Source: Actinoplanes sandaracinus
GTDB taxonomy: Bacteria; Actinomycetota; Actinomycetes; Mycobacteriales; Micromonosporaceae
Direction of reading: 5' to 3'
Assembly (NCBI RefSeq): GCF_030009775.1
Contig: NZ_JASCTH010000031.1
Coordinates: forward strand, 68,854 to 121,144
Length of the DNA: 52,291 nucleotides
Position numbers and translations under genes: made by a program. Below are positions 15,858 through 24,029 of the stretch, piece by piece. Under the pieces are notes generated by a model, which saw nothing but the letters and a program-made list of their open reading frames with translations, did not search any database and was not told the DNA's origin. The stretch's first letter is position 1. Each line of letters starts with the position of its first letter.

Positions 15858-17799
15858 GGAGCCGGAGGAGATCCGGCTGCTGCTCATCGAGGACAGCGAC
15901 GACGACGCCGTCCTGGTCGTGAACCGGCTCCGCCGGTCCGGCCTGCGGGTCGACTACGAGCGCGTCGAGACGGCCGACGCGATGTGTGCCGCCTTGGCGC
16001 GCGGATCGCCCGACATCGTGATCTCCGACAACGGCATGCCGGCGTTCAACGCGGAGGCGGCGCTGCAACTGCTCCGTGACACCGGCCTGGACGTGCCTTT
16101 CATCGTCGTCTCCGGGCAGATCGGCGAGGAGTCCGCCACCGCGTTGATGCGTGCCGGCGCCCACGACTTCGTGCTCAAGGACAAGCTCGCCCGCCTCGGG
16201 CCGGCGGTGCAACGCGAACTGCGGGAAGCGCGGGATCGTCAGGAACGGCGGCGCACGGAGGCGGCGCTGCGCACCAGCGAGGAGCGTTTCCGGCTCGTCG
16301 CCGAGAACCTCCAGGACGTCCTGTTCCGATTTCGGCCCGGTCCGGCCCCGGTTCTCGAATACATCAGCCCCGCCATAGCCGCGATGACCGGGCTGTCCCC
16401 GGAGGAGCTGTACGAGCAGCCGGAACTGCTCTTCGGCACCATGGATCCCGACGACCGCGAGGTCATGCGGCGGTCGTGGCAGTCACCGCCGGGCAGTCCG
16501 CTCACCGTGCGCTGGTCGCGGCCCGACGGCACGCGCGCCTGCGCCGAGCAGCGACTCGTCGCGGTGTACGACGCCGGCGTCCCGATCGCCGTCGAGGGCC
16601 TCCTGCGGGACATCACCGCCCAGGTGGACGCCGCCGAGCAACGCCGGGAACTGGAACGGCAGTTGCACCAGGCGGAACGGCTGGACTCCCTCGGCCAGCT
16701 CGCCGGCGGGGTCGCACATGACTTCAACAACCTCCTCGGTGTGATCAGCGGCTACACCGCTTTCGTGCTCGACGAGCTCGGCCCCGCCCATCCGTGCCGG
16801 CCGGACCTGGAGAACATCGACGACGCCGCCCGGCGGGCCACCGCCCTGACCCGCCAGCTGCTCATCTTCAGCCGTCTGCAACCGTCCCAGCCCGAGATGG
16901 TGGACCTGAACGCGGTGGTCGGCCAGATCGAACGGCTGCTGCGCCGCACGATCGGCGAGGACATCGAGTTCAGCATCGACATCGAGCCGGATCTCGACTT
17001 CGTCACCATCGACCCCAGCCGCCTCGAACAGATCATCATGAACCTGGTGGTGAACGCCCGCGCCGCGATGCCGGAAGGCGGGCGTCTCGTCATCCGGACG
17101 GCACGCGTGGACGACCTGCCCGCCACGGCGATCGGCGCCGTCCCGCGATCGGCGCGGTACGTGTGCCTCGCCGTCGCCGACACGGGGTGCGGCATGGACG
17201 AGGAGGTCCAGCGCCGGGCGTTCGAGCCGTTCTTCACCACCAGGAGCACCGGCCAGGGCAGCGGCCTCGGCCTGGCGACCGTCTACGGCGCGGTGCAGGA
17301 GGCGTCCGGAGCGATCACCGTCGACTCCGCGCCCGGCGCGGGAACACGGATCGCCGTCTATCTGCCGGCCGCGGACCGCCCGGCGCCCACCACCGAGACG
17401 GACAGCGGAACCGGCGACACGGGCCGGGGCCACGGCGAACGCGTCCTCGTGGTCGAGGACGACGACGACATCCGCACCATCACGCGGCGGGTGCTCACCC
17501 GAGGCGGGTACGAGGTCTCCGACGCCTCCACCCGCGAGGAGGCGCTGCGGCTCATCCGCGACGACGCTCTCTCGTTCGACCTGCTCCTGTCGGACGTCAT
17601 CATGCCCGGAATGCCGGTCCTGGAGTTCATTCAAACGGTGCTCGGAGCCCGCCCGTCCCTCCACATCGTCTTCATGTCCGGATACACGGCCGACAGCGAC
17701 CGGCGGCTCCCCGACGGCGTTCCGATCGTCAACAAGCCGTTCAGCGGCGCGACGCTTCTGCACCAGATCCACACGACCCTGCACAGCGGCGCCTGCTGA
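15850..17799 (+). CDS. Hybrid histidine kinase, REC-PAS-HisKA-HATPase-REC
   Basis: This 649-aa soluble protein starts with a receiver domain (D60 in SDNGMP), then a PAS domain (about 135-270, ending GLLRDITAQ), a HisKA domain with H290 in GGVAHDFNNLLGVISG, a HATPase domain (NLVVNARAAMP, VADTGCGMDEE, GSGLGLATV), and a C-terminal receiver with D582 in LLSDVIMPGMP. The H-box is of the NtrB-like HDFNN class. It overlaps the Rcp1-like receiver by 8 nt. With two receivers and no DNA-binding output, it looks like the core of a phosphorelay whose final target is elsewhere. The gene ends 4 bp from a convergent gene, so no terminator fits between them. Confidence 0.92.
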   Translation: MTEEPEEIRLLLIEDSDDDAVLVVNRLRRSGLRVDYERVETADAMCAALARGSPDIVISDNGMPAFNAEAALQLLRDTGLDVPFIVVSGQIGEESATALMRAGAHDFVLKDKLARLGPAVQRELREARDRQERRRTEAALRTSEERFRLVAENLQDVLFRFRPGPAPVLEYISPAIAAMTGLSPEELYEQPELLFGTMDPDDREVMRRSWQSPPGSPLTVRWSRPDGTRACAEQRLVAVYDAGVPIAVEGLLRDITAQVDAAEQRRELERQLHQAERLDSLGQLAGGVAHDFNNLLGVISGYTAFVLDELGPAHPCRPDLENIDDAARRATALTRQLLIFSRLQPSQPEMVDLNAVVGQIERLLRRTIGEDIEFSIDIEPDLDFVTIDPSRLEQIIMNLVVNARAAMPEGGRLVIRTARVDDLPATAIGAVPRSARYVCLAVADTGCGMDEEVQRRAFEPFFTTRSTGQGSGLGLATVYGAVQEASGAITVDSAPGAGTRIAVYLPAADRPAPTTETDSGTGDTGRGHGERVLVVEDDDDIRTITRRVLTRGGYEVSDASTREEALRLIRDDALSFDLLLSDVIMPGMPVLEFIQTVLGARPSLHIVFMSGYTADSDRRLPDGVPIVNKPFSGATLLHQIHTTLHSGAC

Positions 17800-17803
17800 G
17801 GAG

Positions 17804-20173
17804 CTAGCCGAGAGTCACGGTTCCGGCCGCGCCGTCCACGGTGATCAACTGCCCGTCACCGATCACCGTGGTCGCGCCGGGCACGCTGATCACCGCCGGG
17901 ATGCCGTACTCGCGGGCCACCGTCGGGCCGTGCGCCATGATCGCGCCGGTCTCGCTGACCAGCGCCGCCGCGGTGAGGAACAGCGGCGTCCAGCCCGGGT
18001 CGGTGGTCGCGGTGACCAGGATGTCTCCCGGCTCGACCCGGGCCGTCGCCGGGTCGCGCACGACCCGGGCGGGGCCGGTCACCCGGCCCGCCGAGGCGCC
18101 CACTCCGGTGAGCACGCCGTCCGGGCCGTCTCCCGGCGGCAGGAGGCGTTCGACGTCGGTGCCGTCGGAGAGCAGCGCCACCGGCACCGCGGTCCGCCGT
18201 GACTCGGCCCGGTGGGCCGCCTTCCTCGCCGCGGCCAGGGCTCGGTGATCCACCTGCTGGTGGACGGCGGCGCCGACCTCCTCCAGGTCGAGGAACATGA
18301 TGTCGCCGGCCTCGTCGAGGAGCCCGGCCCCGGCCAGTTCGGCCCCGATCAGCAGCAGTTGCTCCCGGACCGCGCGCAGGTGGTAGAGCCCGGCGAACTT
18401 TCCCGCCTCCCGTAGCCCGGCGAGAGCGCGGGCCCGGCGCAGCAGGAAGACGGCGAGCCGCCCGCGCACCGGCCGGCGCCGGGCCCGCGCCGCCAGGTCG
18501 TTCAAGGCCGCCTCACCGGCCGCGGCGGCCCGCTCGAACCGTCGGTCCGGCGCCTGCTCCGGATCGTCGAGGCGCAGGTAGCCGGCGAGCGCGGCGAAGA
18601 CCGGCGCCGGATTCTCCGCCCAGCGCGGCACACCCAGGTCGGCCTCGGCGACGCCGCGGTGCCCGTACCGCTGAAGGAAATCGGTCAGCCCGAACTCCGG
18701 AAGATCGCCGAGGCGGTAGCGCTCGGCGAGCTCGGCGGGCGGGGCGCCGAGCAGCAGCGACCGGTGCTCGCCGGCGTCCCGCGCGATCCGCCACAGCGCG
18801 AGGTCCATCTCGATGGTGATGTTGTGCGGTACTCCGCCCAGCACGGCGTGGATCTCGTCGGGGCCGGCGAGGCCCTTGAGGAGGTGCGCCGGGAGCGTGC
18901 CGGCCAGCATCCCGGCCACGATCGGCCAGGTGATCGTGTCGGTGTGCCCGCCGGCGCCCTCGCTCGCCCGGTCCTCGCGCACGAACCGCAGGCGCTCGCC
19001 CGGCGTGCGCAGATCGTCCGGCGCGGCCGACGCGGCGCGCAACTCGTCGACGGCGGCGTACAGGCGCCGCCGGGCCTTGCCGGGCCGGGCCAGGGCCCGG
19101 GTGATTCCGGTCAGCGCGCGGGCCGCCGTGCCCAGGCTCCCCGCGGGCGCGGACCGCTTGCCCTCCGGGCGACGCGGCGCGAACCGCGGGTCGGCGAGCA
19201 CGTGCTCCATCGCCGCCTGCGCGCGCGGCCCGAAGTCCACCGCCATCAAGGGGACCAGGCGTTTGCGGGCAGTGGGATGGCGGGCCAGATCGGTCAGGTC
19301 GCCGTAGAGCCGGCCGCCGATGTCGACGATCTCGGCCGTGAAGCCGAGGGCGGCGAGCATCGCGGCGACCGTCTTCTTGAGGGTGGCCATGCCCATCGGG
19401 GTGACCGGCCGGAGCATGCCCTGCACGTGCCCGAACTCCACGTAGACGCGCGGATCGTCGCCGCTGTCCGGCGGCGGCGGGAACAGTGTGGTGATCGGCC
19501 GGGACTGCAGCAGCCACAGTTCGCCGTCGTGGCCGACGGCGAACTCCACGTCCTGAGGGCTGCCGAACGTCTGCTGCAGCCGTGCTCCGGCGGCCCGCAA
19601 CCCGGCCAGCCAGGCCGGGCCGGGCACGTCGCCGTCGAGCAGGTAGCGGTCGACCTCGGCGGCGCCGTCCACCACGCTCGTGCCCGCGGCGGCCTCCACT
19701 AGCATCTGGGTGCGGCAGCCGGTCAGCGGGTTGGCGGTGAACAGCACCCCGGCCGTCGTGGCGTCGACCATCCGCTGCACCACGACGCCCATCGCGATGC
19801 CCGTGTCGTCGACGTCCCGGGCCTGCCGGTACGCGACCGCACGGGGGTGGTGCAGCGACTCCCAGCACCGTGCGACGGCCGCGACCAGTTCCGCCTCGCC
19901 GCGGACGTCGAGAACCGATGCGTACTGCCCGGCGAACGCGGCGCCGGGCAGGTCCTCGGCCGTCGCGCTGGAGCGCACCGCCACCGGGCCGCCGCCGAGT
20001 CTCCGGTAGGCGTCGAGGATCTCGGCTTCCGGCAGCACGCCACCGCGGTGGGCCGCGACGGTGACGCAGAAGCCGGGAGGCACGCGCTCGCCGCGCCGGA
20101 TCAGCTCACCCAGGGCGGCCGCCTTGCCGCCCGCCAGCTCAGCGGTCGCCTGGTCCAGCGGGATCACGTTCAT
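17804..20173 (-). CDS. PEP synthase-like phosphotransferase, rifampin phosphotransferase-like
   Basis: This 789-aa protein has the order of rifampin phosphotransferases: an N-terminal ATP-grasp domain (GGKAAALGEL; RSSATAEDLPGAAFAGQY), an ATP-binding end WLLQSRPIT, a variable middle domain (from GMLRPVTPMGMATL), and a C-terminal swivelling domain with the phospho-histidine H748 in AHGPTVAREYGIPAV. It could phosphorylate rifamycins or another compound using ATP, or be a PEP-synthase paralogue. It is shorter than known Rph proteins (about 860 aa), and the rifamycin-associated element usual before rph genes is absent. The ATG at 20173 is chosen because it begins with the family start MNVIPL and sits 6 nt after a -10 box. 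An ATG at 20209 is possible but lies across the promoter. Confidence 0.78.
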   Translation of the reverse strand: MNVIPLDQATAELAGGKAAALGELIRRGERVPPGFCVTVAAHRGGVLPEAEILDAYRRLGGGPVAVRSSATAEDLPGAAFAGQYASVLDVRGEAELVAAVARCWESLHHPRAVAYRQARDVDDTGIAMGVVVQRMVDATTAGVLFTANPLTGCRTQMLVEAAAGTSVVDGAAEVDRYLLDGDVPGPAWLAGLRAAGARLQQTFGSPQDVEFAVGHDGELWLLQSRPITTLFPPPPDSGDDPRVYVEFGHVQGMLRPVTPMGMATLKKTVAAMLAALGFTAEIVDIGGRLYGDLTDLARHPTARKRLVPLMAVDFGPRAQAAMEHVLADPRFAPRRPEGKRSAPAGSLGTAARALTGITRALARPGKARRRLYAAVDELRAASAAPDDLRTPGERLRFVREDRASEGAGGHTDTITWPIVAGMLAGTLPAHLLKGLAGPDEIHAVLGGVPHNITIEMDLALWRIARDAGEHRSLLLGAPPAELAERYRLGDLPEFGLTDFLQRYGHRGVAEADLGVPRWAENPAPVFAALAGYLRLDDPEQAPDRRFERAAAAGEAALNDLAARARRRPVRGRLAVFLLRRARALAGLREAGKFAGLYHLRAVREQLLLIGAELAGAGLLDEAGDIMFLDLEEVGAAVHQQVDHRALAAARKAAHRAESRRTAVPVALLSDGTDVERLLPPGDGPDGVLTGVGASAGRVTGPARVVRDPATARVEPGDILVTATTDPGWTPLFLTAAALVSETGAIMAHGPTVAREYGIPAVISVPGATTVIGDGQLITVDGAAGTVTLG

Positions 20174-20179
20174 GTTTTC

Positions 20180-20209
20180 ACAATACAGTCGTATTGCATC
20201 GTCCGGCAA
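20180..20209 (-). promoter_or_regulatory. Promoter with overlapping 16-bp palindromic operator, probable leaderless start
   Basis: On the minus strand a -35 box TTGCCG (20209-20204), an 18-bp spacer and a -10 box TATTGT (20185-20180) end 6 nt before the ATG at 20173, the spacing of a leaderless transcript. The palindrome CAATACAGTCGTATTG (20181-20196; 6-bp arms, 4-nt centre) covers the -10 box. A bound repressor, for example a TetR- or MarR-type protein, would block transcription directly. No candidate repressor gene is adjacent. Confidence 0.6.
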
Positions 20210-20309
20210 TGGGTGCGCCCGACGGCGTCCCCGGGGGCCGATCCTGATCTCCGGTCGCTGATCCGCCGGATGACGGGTGGGCGGGGGACCGCAGGGGTCC
20301 CGCCCCCCG

Positions 20310-20771
20310 CTACTCAGCGGTCAGCTGCCGGGCCAGCCGGTCCAGGCCGTCCCTGATCAGCCGCCCGTACTCGTCCTCGCCGAGCGCGCCGATCCCCGCC
20401 CGTGCCCGCCGCAGGTGCTCGCGGGCACGGCCGAGATCGCCGAGCCTGCGGTAACACTCGGCCAGGTTGAGGTGCAACGACGGATACAGGCCGGCCACCG
20501 TCATCGGCACCCCGGCCTGAGCGACCCGGGCGTCGGTGAGCGAGCCGGCCGCCGCCAGCGCCCGCTGATCCCAGACCAGTTCCTGCTGGACATCGTCCTG
20601 CACATCGGCCATCGAGTGCGCGAGGACGCACACGTGCAGGGGATCGCCGCGCTCCCCGCCGATCTCGTCCCAGATCCGCGCGAACAACTCGCGGGCAGCC
20701 TCGCGCCGGCCCTGAGAATGATGCAGCTCCACCCCGTGGCCGATACGGGCGAGTGTCGCATCGGTGACCAT
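20310..20771 (-). CDS. TPR-like helical protein
   Basis: This 153-aa protein is made of helical pairs that look like tetratricopeptide repeats: HHSQGRREAARELFARIWDE, and LHLNLAECYRRLGDLGRARE near the C-terminus, which carries the TPR pattern of small and aromatic residues. It has no catalytic motif. The ATG at 20771 lies 13 nt after the GAF-ANTAR gene, so the two are co-transcribed. It may be a protein-interaction partner, but its target is unknown. Confidence 0.75.
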   Translation of the reverse strand: MVTDATLARIGHGVELHHSQGRREAARELFARIWDEIGGERGDPLHVCVLAHSMADVQDDVQQELVWDQRALAAAGSLTDARVAQAGVPMTVAGLYPSLHLNLAECYRRLGDLGRAREHLRRARAGIGALGEDEYGRLIRDGLDRLARQLTAE

Positions 20772-20784
20772 CGGCCGCCTTCCG

Positions 20785-21489
20785 CTATCGCCGCTGCCGG
20801 GAGTGGCCCGTCGCCTGGGCGACCAGGGCCGCCGCCACGTCGCGCAGCTTGCGGTTGGTGTCCTGCGAGATCTTGGTGAGGACGGCGAACGCCTCGTCGG
20901 CCGTGCATCGCCGGCTGCCCATGACGATGCCCTTGGCCTGGTCGATGACGGCACGGCTCGCCATCGCGGCCCGCATCTGCTCGGCGAGGGTCGCGGTGCT
21001 GTCGTACAGGTGCGCGTTGGACAGCGCCACCGCGGCGTAGTCGGCGAACGTCTCGGCGACGACGATCGTGTCGTCGGCGAAGGCGTGCGGCGCGGTGGCG
21101 TAGACGTTCAGCGCGCCGACGACGGCTTCCTGAACCGGCAGGCCGATCGACAGGGAACTGTGGACACCCTGTCGCGACGCTCGCGACGTCCACGCGGGCC
21201 AGCGGGTGTCGGTGGCCATGTCCGGCACCGAGAGCGTGGCCGCGGCGACGGCCGCGTCAAGGCACGGCCCGTGACCCGAGTCGTACTGCGACTGGTCCAG
21301 GGACAGCGCCAACTCGCCGGTGAAGGACGCGGTATGCGGCCGGTCCTTGCGCAGCAGAGTGACCGAGACCTCCCCGGCGCCGGGGATCGTGCGCTTGGCG
21401 AGGTCGGCGATCGTGTGGAGGACGCCGCTGAGGTCGACGTCACCCAGCTTGATCCGGCCCAGCCGGGCGAACGCCTCGGACGGAGCCAT
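20785..21489 (-). CDS. GAF and ANTAR domain regulator
   Basis: This 234-aa protein has an N-terminal GAF domain (about 20-155; GEVSVTLLRKDRPHTASFTG through FADDTIVVAETFADYAAVAL) and a C-terminal ANTAR domain (about 165-225) with SRAVIDQAKGIVMGSRRCTA and DEAFAVLTKISQDTNRKL. ANTAR domains bind two-hexaloop RNA hairpins and prevent transcription termination. The GAF domain is expected to sense a small ligand or redox state. The ATG at 21489 is preferred; longer in-frame starts exist upstream (for example 21534). It leads an operon with the TPR gene. Confidence 0.88.
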   Translation of the reverse strand: MAPSEAFARLGRIKLGDVDLSGVLHTIADLAKRTIPGAGEVSVTLLRKDRPHTASFTGELALSLDQSQYDSGHGPCLDAAVAAATLSVPDMATDTRWPAWTSRASRQGVHSSLSIGLPVQEAVVGALNVYATAPHAFADDTIVVAETFADYAAVALSNAHLYDSTATLAEQMRAAMASRAVIDQAKGIVMGSRRCTADEAFAVLTKISQDTNRKLRDVAAALVAQATGHSRQRR

Positions 21490-21814
21490 GGGTTCCCTGG
21501 TGCCCAAAAGACCACGCCCCTGCCTAGGGCGCATCGCCGGCACCGTGATGGTCTCCGGGCCATGCGCGGGTCGCTGCAGGACGCCACCGTGGGTGGGTCC
21601 GCGCCGCTCTGATGACGCCGGCTCGCGCACGCCATGGGACGTCCGCCACAGACCTCCGAGTTTAATCGCGGACGCCGGGCGCGGCTAGGCGGCGTCGACA
21701 CTCGGGCACGCCGTGGGCTCGCGAGGGTCTCGTCTCACCCCGAGCGGTGCCCGCCGCGCGGGGTCCGGCTCGCCGGCCGTCCGATGAACCGTGCCGTTCG
21801 GCCCCTTGCTAAGT

Positions 21815-21844
21815 TCCCATGCAGTTTTCCGGATGGAAATGGGA
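21815..21844 (+). promoter_or_regulatory. Bulged hairpin in divergent intergenic region
   Basis: The 482-bp gap 21490-21971 separates the divergent GAF-ANTAR and acyltransferase genes and must hold both promoters. I cannot place a convincing -35/-10 pair. The clearest structure is a nested inverted repeat, TCCCA (21815-21819)/TGGGA (21840-21844) around TTTCC/GGAAA, in an AT-richer patch. It may be an operator or a leader hairpin. The rest of the gap shows nothing I recognise. Confidence 0.35.
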
Positions 21845-21971
21845 TGTTCTTCCTTGCTGACTGAGATCTCGACCGAGCGCTCCGTGACGGAGCCACCCCC
21901 CTGTGCCGTCATCTCCCGCCGCCGGACGACCCCGGAACACGTGGTCGTCACCACGGTGGACCGCTGACCCC

Positions 21972-23222
21972 ATGCCCATGCTCACGGACGGCCCGCGGGC
22001 CGAAGCGACGGCGATGCCGAAGCGACTGGACTCCTTGACGAGCCTGCGGTTCTTCGCGGCCTTCGCGGTGTTCGCGCACCACTTCACCGGCCTCGGCGGC
22101 CAGACCGGGTTCGGTCGCGCCCCGGCGATCTTCCCGTTCTCCGGGATCGGCGGGCACGGTGTCACGTTCTTCTTCGTGCTCTCCGGCTTCCTGATGATGT
22201 GGGTCTTCAAGCCCCGTGAGCATCCGTTCGTCTTCTACTGGCGCAGGATCGGCCGGATCTGGCCGGTCCACCTGGTCGTCCTGCCCGCCGCCGTCTACGC
22301 GTTCTCCATCGCGGCCGGCAAGGACATCGACTGGCCCAGCGTGATCTCGTCGGTGTTCCTGGTGCAGACCTGGTTCCCGAACGTCACGCCCACCCTGCCG
22401 GGCAACCCGGTGACCTGGACGCTCAGCGTCGAGCTGCTCTTCTATGCGCTCTTCCCCCTGATCGCCCCGGTCGCGGCCCGGATGCGGACCCGCCGGCTCG
22501 CGCTCACCGCCGCCGCCGGCCTGACCGCCATGTGGGCGGTCAACTGGATCGCCGACGCGAACCTCGAACCCGCGATGGCCCGCTGGGTGATGCGTCATCC
22601 GCTGGTCTACCTGCCGGAGTTCATGCTCGGCATGACCCTGGCGCTGGCCGTCAAGCGCGGCTGGCGGCTGCCGCTGCGCCCGATCGTCCCGATCGCCGGG
22701 CTGCTGCTGTACGTCTACGTGTACTACCAGCAGCGGTGGCCGTACTCGGACTTGGTGGCGCACCAGCTGGAGTTCACCATCCGGCCGACGGTAGCCGTCC
22801 TGGCGGCCCTGATCATGCTGGCCTTCGTGCAGCGGGAGATCGCGGGGCACCGGGGCGTCCTCAACCACCGGCTGCTGGTCATGCTGGGCCTCTGGTCGTA
22901 CAGCTTCTACCTGATCCACCACACGATCAGCCGGCTGGCGACGTACGAGTGGGGCCGGATGCCGAGCAGCAACGCCGTGCTGTTCACCATGATCGGCATG
23001 GCCGTGGTCACCAACGTGATCTGCTGGGGACTCTTCACCTGGGTCGAGGAACCGGCCGAGAAGTGGTGGCGCGAGCACACCCCGAAGCGGTGGCTGAACC
23101 GCGGCGGGGAGACCGGCGGCCGGGCCCTGCCCCCGGCGCCCCGCACCGCCTCCGCCGCCGCCTCCGCCTCCGACCCCGACCCCGATCCCGACCGGCGCGC
23201 GCCCGCGCGGGCCCCGGCCTGA
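21972..23222 (+). CDS. Membrane acyltransferase, acyltransferase-3 family
   Basis: This 416-aa protein of about ten membrane spans belongs to the acyltransferase-3 family, which transfers acetyl or other acyl groups to sugars, polysaccharides or lipids at the membrane. SLTSLRFFAAFAVFAHHFTG in the first span carries the conserved R and HH catalytic region. FFFVLSGFLMMWVF and RRIGRIWPVHL are also typical. The C-terminal tail is low-complexity, rich in Ala, Pro, Asp and Arg (a DPDPDPD run), and lies on one side of the membrane. Starts at 21972 and 22014 are both possible, and neither has a strong ribosome-binding site. There are no neighbouring polysaccharide genes, so the acceptor is unknown. 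Confidence 0.87.
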   Translation: MPMLTDGPRAEATAMPKRLDSLTSLRFFAAFAVFAHHFTGLGGQTGFGRAPAIFPFSGIGGHGVTFFFVLSGFLMMWVFKPREHPFVFYWRRIGRIWPVHLVVLPAAVYAFSIAAGKDIDWPSVISSVFLVQTWFPNVTPTLPGNPVTWTLSVELLFYALFPLIAPVAARMRTRRLALTAAAGLTAMWAVNWIADANLEPAMARWVMRHPLVYLPEFMLGMTLALAVKRGWRLPLRPIVPIAGLLLYVYVYYQQRWPYSDLVAHQLEFTIRPTVAVLAALIMLAFVQREIAGHRGVLNHRLLVMLGLWSYSFYLIHHTISRLATYEWGRMPSSNAVLFTMIGMAVVTNVICWGLFTWVEEPAEKWWREHTPKRWLNRGGETGGRALPPAPRTASAAASASDPDPDPDRRAPARAPA

Positions 23223-23236
23223 CCGGATCATGTCGG

Positions 23237-23302
23237 CCGACGGCGGCACGGCGATCGTGGTGTGCGAGGCGGCGGCCGGGACCGGCCTGGCCGCCGTCGG
23301 CT
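23237..23302. terminator. Two-lobed hairpin between convergent genes
   Basis: Perfect 12-bp arms, GCCGACGGCGGC and GCCGCCGTCGGC, enclose a loop that itself contains a GGCCGG/CCGGCC stem (23275-23288). It lies between the ends of the convergent acyltransferase and lipoprotein genes, so it probably ends transcription from both sides. There is no T-tract. Confidence 0.5.
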
Positions 23303-23317
23303 GACGCGGCGTTCCGG

Positions 23318-23854
23318 TCAGCTGTTGAACAGCTGCGCGACGATGGCGAGGACGCGGTCGACCGCGGTCCCGTGCCCGCCGCCGCAGTCGTGCACGCGCG
23401 TGGTCGACGACGGGCTCACCAGCTCGTACTCGAAGCCGTCGTTGCACACCGGGGCGTCCGGCGGCGTCGTCCGGCCGGCGAATTCCGGCGCGGCCAGCAG
23501 CAGGCGGAGTTCGTCCATGGTGGCGGCCGGCAGGGAGGTCCGCACGGCCGGCCCGCCGCGGCGCGTCACGACCGCTGTGCCGTCCGCCGTGATCGAGACG
23601 TGATCGTCGACGCCGGCGAAGCCGCCCCGGCGGCTGACGGCGAGCGGAAACGCCTTCTCCGCCGCGGCGGACGCCGCCGGTGAGGACGCCGCTGCCGGGG
23701 ACGCCGGCGCCGTCCCGGCCTCGGTGGACGCCGGGACGGAAGCGGCGGGCGCCGAAAGCGACGGTGACGGCGACGCCTCGCCGCCGCTCTGGCATCCGGC
23801 CGTTGCGGCGAGAAGCAGAACGGCCAGGACTACGGAGGTGTGTGACTTCTGCAC
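23318..23854 (-). CDS. Putative secreted lipoprotein
   Basis: This 178-aa protein starts with a lipoprotein signal (QKSHTSVVLAVLLLAATAGC; lipobox cysteine at about residue 21). A Pro/Ala/Ser-rich linker of about 45 residues follows, then a small globular domain with two cysteines (VCNDGFEYEL and VHDCGGGHG) that may form a disulfide. The domain appears only in short actinobacterial proteins as far as I can tell, and no enzyme motif is visible. GTG at 23854 is chosen because GGGGA precedes it by 4 nt; an in-frame GTG at 23884 is longer. It is probably anchored to the outer face of the membrane. Function unknown. Confidence 0.75.
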   Translation of the reverse strand: MQKSHTSVVLAVLLLAATAGCQSGGEASPSPSLSAPAASVPASTEAGTAPASPAAASSPAASAAAEKAFPLAVSRRGGFAGVDDHVSITADGTAVVTRRGGPAVRTSLPAATMDELRLLLAAPEFAGRTTPPDAPVCNDGFEYELVSPSSTTRVHDCGGGHGTAVDRVLAIVAQLFNS

Positions 23855-23918
23855 CGGTTCCCCATGGTTGTCGACGGAGACCACGAGGGCGAGGACGCCA
23901 CCGCGGTCGAAGGCGGTC

Positions 23919-23937
23919 GGTCGGCCTTCGGCCGGCC
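23919..23937 (-). terminator. Short GC hairpin downstream of chrA
   Basis: An 8-bp stem (GGTCGGCC/GGCCGGCC, one G-T pair) with a TTC loop lies about 95 nt beyond the chrA stop on the minus strand. It could end chromate-operon transcription before the lipoprotein gene. There is no T-tract, so this is tentative. Confidence 0.3.
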
Positions 23938-24029
23938 CGTCGTCACCGAGAAGGCGACACCCGGGCCGGCGTACGGGAGACCCGGTAACGATAGGCGTAG
24001 GCGGCGGCCACCGGCGAAGCGTGCCGCCG

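Noticed and set aside
17804..20173. Phosphoenolpyruvate synthase (ppsA) proper
   Set aside because: The variable middle domain and the domain order fit the rifampin-phosphotransferase-like group better. No firm enzyme name is given because the protein is shorter than known Rph and lacks the usual promoter element.
23230..23304. 24-codon open frame between the acyltransferase and lipoprotein genes
   Set aside because: It coincides with the two arms of a long hairpin, which better explains the sequence.
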